Shown here: one piece after another, positions 8,611 through 15,756 of the stretch
Layout: each line of letters opens with the position of its first letter
Position numbering within the stretch: position 1 is the first letter of the stretch
Source of the DNA: Desulfoscipio geothermicus
GTDB lineage: Bacteria > Bacillota > Desulfotomaculia > Desulfotomaculales > Desulfallaceae
DNA: 64,000 nt
Assembly (NCBI GenBank): GCA_016841905.1
Contig: JAENYF010000005.1
Location: 24,325 to 88,324 of the forward strand
Direction: 5' to 3'
Notes under the pieces: generated by a model
Database searches by the model: none
What the model was told of the DNA's origin: nothing
Seen by the model: only the letters and a program-made list of their open reading frames with translations
Translations under genes and position numbers: made by a program

Positions 8611-10032
8611 ATGTTGAAAGGAATGCAAAAGCCTGCTTTACAAAAAAACGAAATTGGCCAGGCTTTAATGTCTTTAATGGAGATGATATCAATGCAACAA
8701 AATATATCGCAAACTGAGTTTAGAAACCTAGTTGTCGGCGTAGATACTGAAGTGCCGATAGCTGAGCATAGATTTACAACTACAGTAAATTTTGATAATG
8801 CAGCGTCTACCCCGCCCTTCCTGGCGGTGATGCAAGAAATTAATAATTTTGCACCCTGGTATTCCTCCGTGCACCGGGGGACAGGTTATAAATCGATTTT
8901 ATCCACCCAAATACATGAAGGTGGCCGGCAGGTCATCAAAGATTTTGTTAAAGCGGACCAAGAAAAGGATGTAGTTATTTATACCAGAAATACCACGGAA
9001 TCCATCAATATGCTGGCTTATCTGTTGTGTGCAGATGGGCCAGACCATAAGGACCAGGTTATCCTTACCACCTGGATGGAACACCTGGCCAATGATTTAC
9101 CCTGGAGAGGTAAATTTACGGTTGATTATGTAGAGATAGATAATTACGGCAGGCTGCGCTTAGATGACCTGGAAATAAAAATCCAAAAATATCGCAATAG
9201 AGTAAAACTGGTAACAGTTACAGGAGCCTCGAATATAACCGGATATGTTAACCCGATCCATGAGATAGCTAAACTGGCTCATCAATACGGTACAAAGGTG
9301 CTGGTTGACGGCGCACAATTAGTTCCACATATAGCGGTTGATATGAAACCGATTGAATCACCGGAACATATCGATTTTCTGGTTTTTTCTGCACATAAAA
9401 TGTATGCTCCCTTCGGAATAGGAGTACTAATCGGCCCCCTGGAGTTTTTTGATCGGCATGAGCCCGTATATAAAGGCGGGGGGGATGTTAAACTCGTAAC
9501 ACAACAAGATATTTATTGGGAAGATCCCCCTGCAAAGGATGAAGCCGGTTCTCCCAATGTTATTGGCGTAGCCGCATTAACTGCAGCGATTAAAACTTTG
9601 GAAAGTATCTGCCTTGAACGGGTTGAAGCACATGAAATTTCTTTAACCGACTATGCATTGGAGAGACTAAAACACCTGCCTGATATCGAGATTTATACCC
9701 ACAGTCAAAGGGGGGAAAAAAAAGTAGGGATTATTCCCTTTAACATCAGAGGCGTACATCACGAATTAACTGCCAAAATACTATCCGGTGAGGATGGGAT
9801 TGCGGTAAGAAATGGCTTATTTTGCACACATCTATATGCTCAAAGGCTGTTGAATTTAACTCCTGAGTGCCTGGATTATTACTGCAATAACCCTGACGTA
9901 CCTTTTCCCGGCCTGGTTAGGGCTAGCTTTGGACTGTATAACAACTTTTCGGAAGTGGATCGATTTATCAATGCCCTGCAGAAAATTATTGCCAATAAAA
10001 GTATTTATATAGCCAAATACAGCGACAGCTAG
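8611..10032 (+). CDS. Class V aminotransferase / SufS-like PLP enzyme
   Basis: A 473-residue fold-type I PLP enzyme. VNFDNAASTPPF (near 59) is the usual cysteine-desulfurase N-terminal motif. TRNTTESINMLAYLL binds the cofactor phosphate, VLVDGAQLVPH carries the ring-stacking Asp, and VFSAHKMYAPFGIG holds the Schiff-base lysine (near 267). RNGLFCTHLY near 400 places a cysteine in the area of the catalytic loop of SufS-type desulfurases. The first ~55 residues are an extension not typical of SufS. The ATG at 8611 has no clear ribosome site; internal ATGs (8623, or 8689 after GGAG) are possible. No sufU/sufB neighbour is present. Cysteine desulfurase, selenocysteine lyase or isopenicillin-epimerase-like activity remain open. 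Confidence 0.75.
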   Translation: MLKGMQKPALQKNEIGQALMSLMEMISMQQNISQTEFRNLVVGVDTEVPIAEHRFTTTVNFDNAASTPPFLAVMQEINNFAPWYSSVHRGTGYKSILSTQIHEGGRQVIKDFVKADQEKDVVIYTRNTTESINMLAYLLCADGPDHKDQVILTTWMEHLANDLPWRGKFTVDYVEIDNYGRLRLDDLEIKIQKYRNRVKLVTVTGASNITGYVNPIHEIAKLAHQYGTKVLVDGAQLVPHIAVDMKPIESPEHIDFLVFSAHKMYAPFGIGVLIGPLEFFDRHEPVYKGGGDVKLVTQQDIYWEDPPAKDEAGSPNVIGVAALTAAIKTLESICLERVEAHEISLTDYALERLKHLPDIEIYTHSQRGEKKVGIIPFNIRGVHHELTAKILSGEDGIAVRNGLFCTHLYAQRLLNLTPECLDYYCNNPDVPFPGLVRASFGLYNNFSEVDRFINALQKIIANKSIYIAKYSDS

Positions 10033-10163
10033 TAGCTTATTCCATCGGCCATAAATAGTTGTATTCGAATTCAATGTTTGATGCACAGCAACCACTGTCT
10101 GTCCCCCTAAAAATATAGCTGCCTGCGAATTAATTAGTATAAGTATAAAAGGGAGGGATAGAC

Positions 10164-11564
10164 TTGAAAAAATTTTTAAGTATTATGCTCGCCGTACTGT
10201 TGGTAACAACGCTGTCAACTGGTGCAGCATGGGCCAAGTCAGACAATGCTAAAAAGGATAAGACTACACCCAAAGCGCACACCGTACAAATGTATAAGAT
10301 TCAATACAAGGCTATGGTAGACAGCAAAATCGCAGCTCAGGGTACTAGGTTTAAGGACACTAAAAATCATTGGGGCAGCGTCTCAATACAACGGATGGCT
10401 AATATTGGGTTGTTCAAAGGTTACGATGACGGCACTTTTAAACCCAACAGCAACATGAGCCAGGCAGAAATGATTGCACTGCTGATGAGATTGGCAGACA
10501 ACGATAGCAACGACAAAAAAGATGCAACTTACAATGAGAATCTTCGGGAAGTCCCCAGTTGGGCTAGGGATTCAGTCAAAAAGGCCGTAAATTTAAAAAT
10601 TATGAACCTGAACCGGTTCCATTCTGCACAACAAGCTTCTCGGGCTCAAACCTGTGTGGTATTTGCTAAAGTATTAGCTTTAACCCCAGTTGATATCGAT
10701 AAAGTAAATTTTAAAGATAAATTATTAATTAGCAAAGATGATCTGGGCTACATCCTGGCTATGTATCAAGCAGGCTATATTAAGGGCGCACCGGGGAACT
10801 ACTTCTTACCTAACAACTATATAACCAGGGCGGAAATGGCTACCATCTTGGAAAGAATTTTGGAGGACCTTAAAGAAGACGATGTAGATGAAGAGGATAA
10901 TACTAACCTTGCGAACCTGGAAAACGAGCTATTAGATGAATACTTCGAAATTGAAGAGGTGCCTGTAGAAAACATCAAGCTAGTAGGAGACGAAGAACGT
11001 GTAGATGTTGAGATCGGGGTTGAACTGGACGAATACAAGGATGAATGGTCCGACTTAAATAATCGTGATATCAAGGACTATTTAACAAACTTGGTCGATG
11101 AAATACAAGATGAACTTGAAGAGGATACAATTGTCAGAGGCGAAATAATTAACGTTGATAACGATGACGTGTTAGTTAAATTTAGCAAGTACGGGACCGG
11201 AAATCTTATTGTAAATTATTATGATGATAATGTGAACGATATTAACGACGTAGAGGATAAACTAAAAGGCAATGAATTTGATGTAAGCAATATTGATTTC
11301 AAAATTACTTCTATTAACTACGACGAAAAAGATGAGGTCACGGTCGTCTTAAAATCCCAGGAATATATAACCGCTAATGAATGGGATGACCTGAATAACA
11401 GAGATATTGAGGATGACGTAGAAACCATGTGTAAAGAACTAGCCGAAGCCTTTCAAGATGATGCTGACGCAGAGCCAGAAATAATTCACGTCAAATTGTA
11501 TAATATATATTCATATTTTCTGGCAAGCTATGATTTTGACGTAGAGAATGAAACACTGGATTAG
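10164..11564 (+). CDS. S-layer homology (SLH) domain protein with duplicated acidic domain
   Basis: A 466-residue secreted protein with a TTG start after AAGGGAGGG. A signal peptide (MKKFLSIMLAVLLVTTLS, cleavage likely after AAWA) leads into three SLH modules: about 64-112 (FKDTKNHWGSVSIQRMANIG, GYDDGTFKP), 125-173 (weakened) and 182-232 (YITRAEMATILERIL). SLH modules anchor proteins to pyruvylated cell-wall polymer. The C-terminal half is strongly acidic and carries a segment twice: EWSDLNNRDIKDYLTNLV near 293 and EWDDLNNRDIEDDVETMC near 402. I do not recognise this C-terminal domain. The gene stands alone with a strong terminator. Confidence 0.85.
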   Translation: MKKFLSIMLAVLLVTTLSTGAAWAKSDNAKKDKTTPKAHTVQMYKIQYKAMVDSKIAAQGTRFKDTKNHWGSVSIQRMANIGLFKGYDDGTFKPNSNMSQAEMIALLMRLADNDSNDKKDATYNENLREVPSWARDSVKKAVNLKIMNLNRFHSAQQASRAQTCVVFAKVLALTPVDIDKVNFKDKLLISKDDLGYILAMYQAGYIKGAPGNYFLPNNYITRAEMATILERILEDLKEDDVDEEDNTNLANLENELLDEYFEIEEVPVENIKLVGDEERVDVEIGVELDEYKDEWSDLNNRDIKDYLTNLVDEIQDELEEDTIVRGEIINVDNDDVLVKFSKYGTGNLIVNYYDDNVNDINDVEDKLKGNEFDVSNIDFKITSINYDEKDEVTVVLKSQEYITANEWDDLNNRDIEDDVETMCKELAEAFQDDADAEPEIIHVKLYNIYSYFLASYDFDVENETLD

Positions 11565-11594
11565 CTAACAAGAAAATGAATAATACCCTCTGCT

Positions 11595-11637
11595 AAAGAA
11601 GAGACCCAGGTTGAATAATCACCTGGGTCTCTTCTTT
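11595..11637 (+). terminator. Terminator of the SLH protein gene
   Basis: Perfect 17-bp stem (11595-11611 with 11621-11637) around the 9-nt loop TGAATAATC. The 3' arm ends TCTTCTTTTAC. It lies 30 bases past the SLH gene stop. Confidence 0.85.
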
Positions 11638-11817
11638 TACGTTTTACCTCTATCAACAAAAGGGAAGTACAACCTGCCTCGATGACGATAAAATAATTAA
11701 ATTTTATAACCAATGATTTTTCTGGTAAGATTAGGTTGTATGGAACTTTGATATATAAATATGTCTACGTCCTGCAAAAACCATAGCCATTTAAAAATAC
11801 ACAGAAGGTTGATTTAG

Positions 11818-12672
11818 ATGATGTTTGAACAATTAAATAAAATAACTGAAAAACCGGATCTCTATTGCTGCTATACTGCCGAGACACTTTGGAACGATTC
11901 CTATATATCCAGACAGATGCTGAAAAATCATCTTAATCCTGCCGAGGATCTTGCCTCAAGAAAACTGAACTTCATCGAAGCTTCGGTTGCTTTTATGCAG
12001 AAGAGATTTATGTTAAGGGAAGGGAAAACCGTTATAGATTTCGGCTGTGGACCCGGACTCTATACTACCCGTTTGGCCCGATTGGGCTGTAAAGTTCGTG
12101 GGCTGGACTTTTCCGCTAATTCTATTAATTACGCTAGAACTGAAGCAGCTAGGCTGGGAATGGACATTGAGTACCTGCTTATGAATTATCTTGATTATCA
12201 AGTTCCGGAAGCTTTTGATCTGGTTACCATGATCTACTGTGACTATTGTGTTCTAAACGATAATCAAAGAAAATTGCTATTAAAAATTATGAACGAAAGC
12301 CTTAAAAATAGCGGATTCATTTTTATGGATGTCTGTGCGGATCACATGTATCAAAATTTTATGGAAGGCACGACATTTGAAATAGTTGAAAAAGATGGTT
12401 TTTGGTCGGCTGAGTGTCACTATGTGTTCAAAACAACATTTAAATATGATTTAAATCGTGTCTCTCTTGAAAAGTATTATGTTTGTGAAAAGGAAAGGAA
12501 TATTGAAATATATAATTGGCTTAAGCATTTTACTATTGCCGAACTAAACCGGGAACTCAAGGAAAACGGCCTGGAAATTTTGGAAGTATATTCGGATGTA
12601 AAGGGTACGCCATACAATACCGAATCTGATATTATGGCGGTAGTTATCGGTAAGAAAGGCATATTTGGATAA
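11818..12672 (+). CDS. SAM-dependent methyltransferase (class I)
   Basis: A 284-residue protein. Motif I VIDFGCGPGLYTTRLARLG (near 72-90) is the SAM-binding glycine loop, and VRGLDFSANSINYAR gives the acidic residue that holds the ribose. YCDYCVLNDNQRKLLLKI is motif post-II, with a Cys/Tyr-rich variation. The N-terminal 65 residues (CYTAETLWNDSYISRQML) suggest a substrate-recognition lid like UbiE/Tam-type enzymes. The substrate is unknown. AGAAGG precedes tandem ATGs at 11818/11821; either could start. There are no functional neighbours. Confidence 0.8.
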   Translation: MMFEQLNKITEKPDLYCCYTAETLWNDSYISRQMLKNHLNPAEDLASRKLNFIEASVAFMQKRFMLREGKTVIDFGCGPGLYTTRLARLGCKVRGLDFSANSINYARTEAARLGMDIEYLLMNYLDYQVPEAFDLVTMIYCDYCVLNDNQRKLLLKIMNESLKNSGFIFMDVCADHMYQNFMEGTTFEIVEKDGFWSAECHYVFKTTFKYDLNRVSLEKYYVCEKERNIEIYNWLKHFTIAELNRELKENGLEILEVYSDVKGTPYNTESDIMAVVIGKKGIFG

Positions 12673-12836
12673 AGCAATTTTCAATATTTCTGGGGTATGC
12701 CTATAACAAAGCCGCTGCAGAGGCAAATGCGGGCAGGTATTTTAAAATGTCGGGATACATGGATAACAACACATCGGATATATATTTCCTCCTGTGCCCG
12801 ATTAACAGGCTAGCGTGGTTGTTCGACAATAAATAG
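12669..12836 (+). pseudogene. Small open frame, possible gene remnant
   Basis: A frame overlapping the methyltransferase stop stays open for 55 codons to TAG 12834-12836 and reads like protein: KQFSIFLGYAYNKAAAEANA, then MSGYMDNNTSDIYFLL and INRLAWLFDN. It has no ATG/GTG/TTG near its start and no ribosome site. I read it as the end of a decayed small gene. I do not recognise the family; it may also be chance. Confidence 0.25.
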
Positions 12837-12915
12837 GATGATGATTGCCGGAAAATCCGGGATATGAACTACGGCTTTTTACAGTACCCTCGCTGTAACC
12901 AATTTACCCATTAAA

Positions 12916-12941
12916 AAAGCGAGTTGTCAGACACTCGCTTT
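12916..12941 (-). terminator. Terminator of ssrA
   Basis: Stem AAAGCGAGT (12916-12924) with ACTCGCTTT (12933-12941). On the minus strand the stem is followed by TTTTTTAA. It lies 15 bases beyond the tmRNA CCA end. Confidence 0.85.
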
Positions 12942-12955
12942 AGCACCGTTATGTA

Positions 12956-13314
12956 TGGTGGAGGCGGGGGGAGTTGAACCCACCGTCCGAAAGAAGAGCC
13001 ACAAGACCTTCTACGAGCATAGGATGTGTTTTAAACTTCGCTCCGTTGGCGCCCACAACCAGGCTTCGCCGGAACTATCTCGATAAATGTCCTCGTTAGC
13101 CTCCGAGAATTGGCTAAGGAGTAAGCCTGCTCATATGACACCCCATGATCCGCTCCGCAGGCAAGTGCGGGTGGGATGCTAGCTGCAACTAGGCAGCTAG
13201 AGCGTAATTTTCTTCGTTGGCAGTTATATTAACTGTTCCACCGTTTAACGGGCTGATGGAACCCCGGCTCGCTTATCCTGCCACAACTTCCCCCGTCGAA
13301 ACCATTTCGCCCCC
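12956..13314 (-). ncRNA. ssrA: Transfer-messenger RNA (tmRNA)
   Basis: About 359 nt. The 5' acceptor arm GGGGGCG (13314-13308) pairs with CGCCTCC before the 3' CCA (ending 12956). GGTTCAACTCCCCCC near the 3' end is the T-arm, and TTTCGACGGGGG follows the 5' arm as in other tmRNAs. The tag frame (13221-13189) reads resume Ala then ANEENYALAA and TAG, a typical hydrophobic degradation tag ending LAA. It rescues stalled ribosomes together with SmpB, whose gene ends only 9 bases upstream, so the two are probably co-transcribed. Confidence 0.97.
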
Positions 13315-13323
13315 AGATAATTA

Positions 13324-13782
13324 TTACTGCTTCTGTCTATCCCTTAAGGCCCGGTCCATATCCCTTTGGGCATCACGAGCAGCAATATCTTCCCTCTTGT
13401 CGTACTGTTTTTTGCCTCTAGCCAGGGCAATCTCAACTTTAGCCCATTTACCATTTTTAAAATAAACTTTTAGAGGAATCAGAGAGTAACCTTTTTCCCT
13501 GGTTTGCCCAAACAAACGCATGATTTCCCGCTTATGCATTAATAGCTTACGCGGCCGCTTTGGCTCGTGGTTAAACCGGTTACCCTGCTCATATGGGCTG
13601 ATATGCATATTATACAACACCAGTTCGCCATTATCAATCCTCGCATAACTATCCTGGAGGTTGGCCTTACCGGCCCGAATAGACTTTATTTCAGTACCTG
13701 ACAGGGCGATACCGGCCTCATAAGTATCATCAATATGATACTCGTGGCGTGCCTTACGGTTAACAATTGTATTGGCCGGCAT
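13324..13782 (-). CDS. smpB: SsrA-binding protein SmpB
   Basis: A 152-residue OB-fold protein that delivers tmRNA to stalled ribosomes. Recognised by [47 protein letters not shown] and the basic C-terminal tail [16 protein letters not shown]. An upstream extension to 13821 is open, but GAGGTG six bases before the ATG at 13782 and the family N-terminus decide the start. It lies directly upstream of ssrA, in the usual Firmicute order. Confidence 0.96.
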   Translation of the reverse strand: MPANTIVNRKARHEYHIDDTYEAGIALSGTEIKSIRAGKANLQDSYARIDNGELVLYNMHISPYEQGNRFNHEPKRPRKLLMHKREIMRLFGQTREKGYSLIPLKVYFKNGKWAKVEIALARGKKQYDKREDIAARDAQRDMDRALRDRQKQ

Positions 13783-13931
13783 GAACAACACCTCGATAAT
13801 CAAAGCCCTGCCAGTTTTCATTTAGGCAAGGGCTTGCTAGCTAAGTTCAATTCCTATAACATAATGACGGAATGCATTCTGTAATCCAGGTAATTATTAA
13901 TTATATCATCATCTTATTCTTTGTCAACTAC

Positions 13932-14483
13932 CTAGAGCTCCATTTCATCGGCAATATCCTGCATAGCTTCCAGCCCCAGCCTAAGAAATGCACCCAATTC
14001 CAGACCCATTTCAGAGCAGGAGGCAATTATTTCGCGATTGGCACCGCGGGCGAAGGAATTTTCATTATACCTCTTTTTCAGAAAGTCAACATCGATAGCC
14101 GACAGCTTTTTCTCCGGCTTGATTAGCGCTCCAGCTACAATTAACCCGGTCAACGGGTCGGTGGAATACAAGGCTTTGTCCATAAAGGAATTACGAGGCA
14201 GGCCATGCATCTCGTTATGCACCCGCACAGCATAGACCACATCCTTAGGCAGTCCAAGTTCCGCCAACAAATCTGCGCCTTCCAGGCTATGCCTGTGGGG
14301 TTCATCTTTCGTTTGGTCGTAGTCAATATCATGCAGCAATCCCGCCAAGCCCCATTTTTCTGCATCCTCGTTAAAATACCGGGCTAAATGCTTCATCACA
14401 GCCTCTACAGCCAGAGAGTGTTTAATTAAATTTTTATTCTTTAAATGCTGCTTTAAGAGTGCATAAGCCTCTTCCCTGGTCAT
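13932..14483 (-). CDS. HD-domain hydrolase
   Basis: A 183-residue HD-superfamily protein with GGAGG 8 bases before the ATG. The metal-binding pattern is clear: H in IKHSLAVEAVM (near 22), HD in GLLHDIDYDQTKDEPHRHSLEG (near 51-65) and a later Asp in DPLTGLIVAGALI. This HDIG-type subgroup is usually called metal-dependent phosphohydrolase; the substrate is unknown. It sits between the thioesterase gene and smpB on the same strand and may share a transcript with the thioesterase (31-base gap). Confidence 0.8.
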   Translation of the reverse strand: MTREEAYALLKQHLKNKNLIKHSLAVEAVMKHLARYFNEDAEKWGLAGLLHDIDYDQTKDEPHRHSLEGADLLAELGLPKDVVYAVRVHNEMHGLPRNSFMDKALYSTDPLTGLIVAGALIKPEKKLSAIDVDFLKKRYNENSFARGANREIIASCSEMGLELGAFLRLGLEAMQDIADEMEL

Positions 14484-14514
14484 CCACTAAGCCTCCAATT
14501 TTTAATAATTGTTT

Positions 14515-14970
14515 TTATTCAGTCTTCATAAACTTGGCATTTGCTCTGACGGCAACTTTCCCATCAGGCAGGATGATCCGGCCCGCCATTAAATAAAGCC
14601 GTCCTCTTTTTTCCTCTTCGCACCACGACTCCACCATCAGTCTAGTGTTAATCGGCACTCCATAGCTATACCGAGTGGTCATTTCCGCAGTCATAATGGA
14701 AATATTGTTAAACCATAGCCACCAGGCCATTGTTTCATCCAGTAAAGCAGCAATTAAACCGCCGTGCATATAGCCATTCCAGCCCTGGTGCTCTTCCTTT
14801 GCTTCAAATTCGGTGCGGCAAATCTCACCATCCAGTGTAAATTTTAGCTTTAAGCCAATGGGATTGGCCTGGCTGCAGCCAAAACACATATTGTTACTGT
14901 CTTTAATTCTATCTTGCAGAAGCTCCACCCCCCGTACAATATCATTACATATTATAACCCATTGTGGCAA
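14515..14970 (-). CDS. Hotdog-fold thioesterase (PaaI family)
   Basis: A 151-residue hotdog protein. NNMCFGCSQANPIGLKLKF is the typical PaaI-like lead-in, WNGYMHGGLIAALLDETMAWW contains the HGG motif and catalytic acidic residue, and GRIILPDGKVAVRANAKF closes the fold. It likely hydrolyses an acyl-CoA thioester. Start options: TTG at 14970 (AGGT seven bases before), or GTG at 14928, which matches usual family starts better but has its G-rich run adjacent. I kept the longer frame. Confidence 0.8.
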   Translation of the reverse strand: MPQWVIICNDIVRGVELLQDRIKDSNNMCFGCSQANPIGLKLKFTLDGEICRTEFEAKEEHQGWNGYMHGGLIAALLDETMAWWLWFNNISIMTAEMTTRYSYGVPINTRLMVESWCEEEKRGRLYLMAGRIILPDGKVAVRANAKFMKTE

Positions 14971-15019
14971 TAGTTACCTGATTAGCAAAAAAGAAAACAT
15001 CGGCTGCAACTAATAAAAA

Positions 15020-15037
15020 GCCGTCCAATTGGACGAC
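15020..15037 (-). terminator. Terminator before the thioesterase gene
   Basis: Stem GCCGTCC (15020-15026) with GGACGAC (15031-15037) and loop AATT. On the minus strand it is followed by TTTTTATTAG. It would end transcription coming from the gene at 15132-15341. Confidence 0.55.
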
Positions 15038-15082
15038 CAGTAATAATATAGTATTTTGCTGTGATGCTAGCTTAAACTAAGC

Positions 15083-15108
15083 CCCGGATAAACCGGGTGT
15101 GTAATCTT
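15083..15108 (+). terminator. Plus-strand terminator-like hairpin without a plus-strand gene
   Basis: Short stem CCCGG (15083-15087) with CCGGG (15093-15097) and loop ATAAA. It is followed after TGTGTAATC by a run of eight T on the plus strand. No coding frame on the plus strand reads into it. Confidence 0.35.
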
Positions 15109-15127
15109 TTTTTTACTCGAGCCCGTG

Positions 15128-15170
15128 AATATCATATTGCACATCTCGGTGCAATATGATATTTTTTTTT
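15128..15170 (+). terminator. Perfect 15-bp hairpin with T-run overlapping a minus-strand stop codon
   Basis: AATATCATATTGCAC (15128-15142) pairs perfectly with GTGCAATATGATATT (15149-15163), loop ATCTCG. It is followed by T on the plus strand to 15170. It has the form of a plus-strand terminator, yet the nearest upstream genes are on the minus strand. The minus-strand gene at 15132-15341 ends inside its left arm. Confidence 0.6.
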
Positions 15171-15341
15171 AATGCGCTCTGATAAATCCTCGATACGCGC
15201 TTCATCTTCGCCCTGCTCTTTTAGCTGGCTAAGCTCATCTTTATTACCTTCGATTTCCTGTTCCAGCTCATAGGCAAAGTTAATTTTCTCATCAAAGGTC
15301 ATGCCTTTTTGGTAACGTTGCCCGGGATCGCTGTAATCCAA
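15132..15341 (-). CDS. Hypothetical small charged protein
   Basis: A 69-residue, highly charged, probably helical protein. The central segment KINFAYELEQEIEGNKDELS and EARIEDLSERIKKK look like a coiled coil. I do not recognise a family. GGAGGGG lies about eight bases before the ATG. The last codons (KYHIAPRCAI) come from the left arm and loop of a perfect 15-bp hairpin, so the native C-terminus may have been replaced by an inserted sequence. Confidence 0.55.
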   Translation of the reverse strand: MDYSDPGQRYQKGMTFDEKINFAYELEQEIEGNKDELSQLKEQGEDEARIEDLSERIKKKYHIAPRCAI

Positions 15342-15495
15342 AAATAACCCCTCCGCTCATCTAGTTACTTTTTTATTGTGCTCATGCTTGCCAATAAATA
15401 TGCATAGAATTCACCTTTCATCACAGTGCTGGCATTTCAGGGCAAAAAGCCTTATAATCAACTATAATAAAAGCTGAGTCATGGGAGGAGTTGCC

Positions 15496-15678
15496 TTGGA
15501 GAATAAATTTTCGTTATTGGTGGCTTTAATTGCCTTTATCTTCGCTGCCAGCCTGATCCCCATGAGCAAGCTGAACATGCCCGGCAAGGGTGTTCGCATT
15601 TGGCGCCTTATCACTTTAGCCCTGCTGGTTGCCGCAGCTTTTTTAGCCATGTTCGCACCAACGCTAATCGGTAAATAA
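15496..15678 (+). CDS. Small membrane protein of unknown function
   Basis: A 60-residue protein with two hydrophobic segments (FSLLVALIAFIFAASLIP and LITLALLVAAAFLAMFAP) joined by a short basic loop KLNMPGKGVRIWR. A TTG start at 15496 follows GGGAGGAG by about five bases, which fits better than the ATG at 15481, since that ATG overlaps the ribosome site itself. The function is unknown. A bidirectional terminator shared with hppA follows. Confidence 0.6.
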   Translation: MENKFSLLVALIAFIFAASLIPMSKLNMPGKGVRIWRLITLALLVAAAFLAMFAPTLIGK

Positions 15679-15718
15679 CTGCACTCTTTCCAGTAGCCGA
15701 AACTGCTATTGGCACGTA

Positions 15719-15753
15719 TTAAAAAAGCCGGGCACGAAGCCCAGCTTTTTTTA
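15719..15753. terminator. Bidirectional terminator between the small membrane protein and hppA
   Basis: AAAAAAGCCGGGC, loop ACGAA, then GCCCAGCTTTTTTT (15721-15752). The stem is flanked by A-run and T-run on both strands, so it can end transcripts from either side. Confidence 0.8.
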
Positions 15754-15756
15754 ATT

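Noticed and set aside
10817..11074. 85-codon Ser-rich minus-strand frame inside the SLH gene
   Set aside because: Antisense of the acidic region (GAA/GAT codons read backwards as TTC/ATC/TCx).
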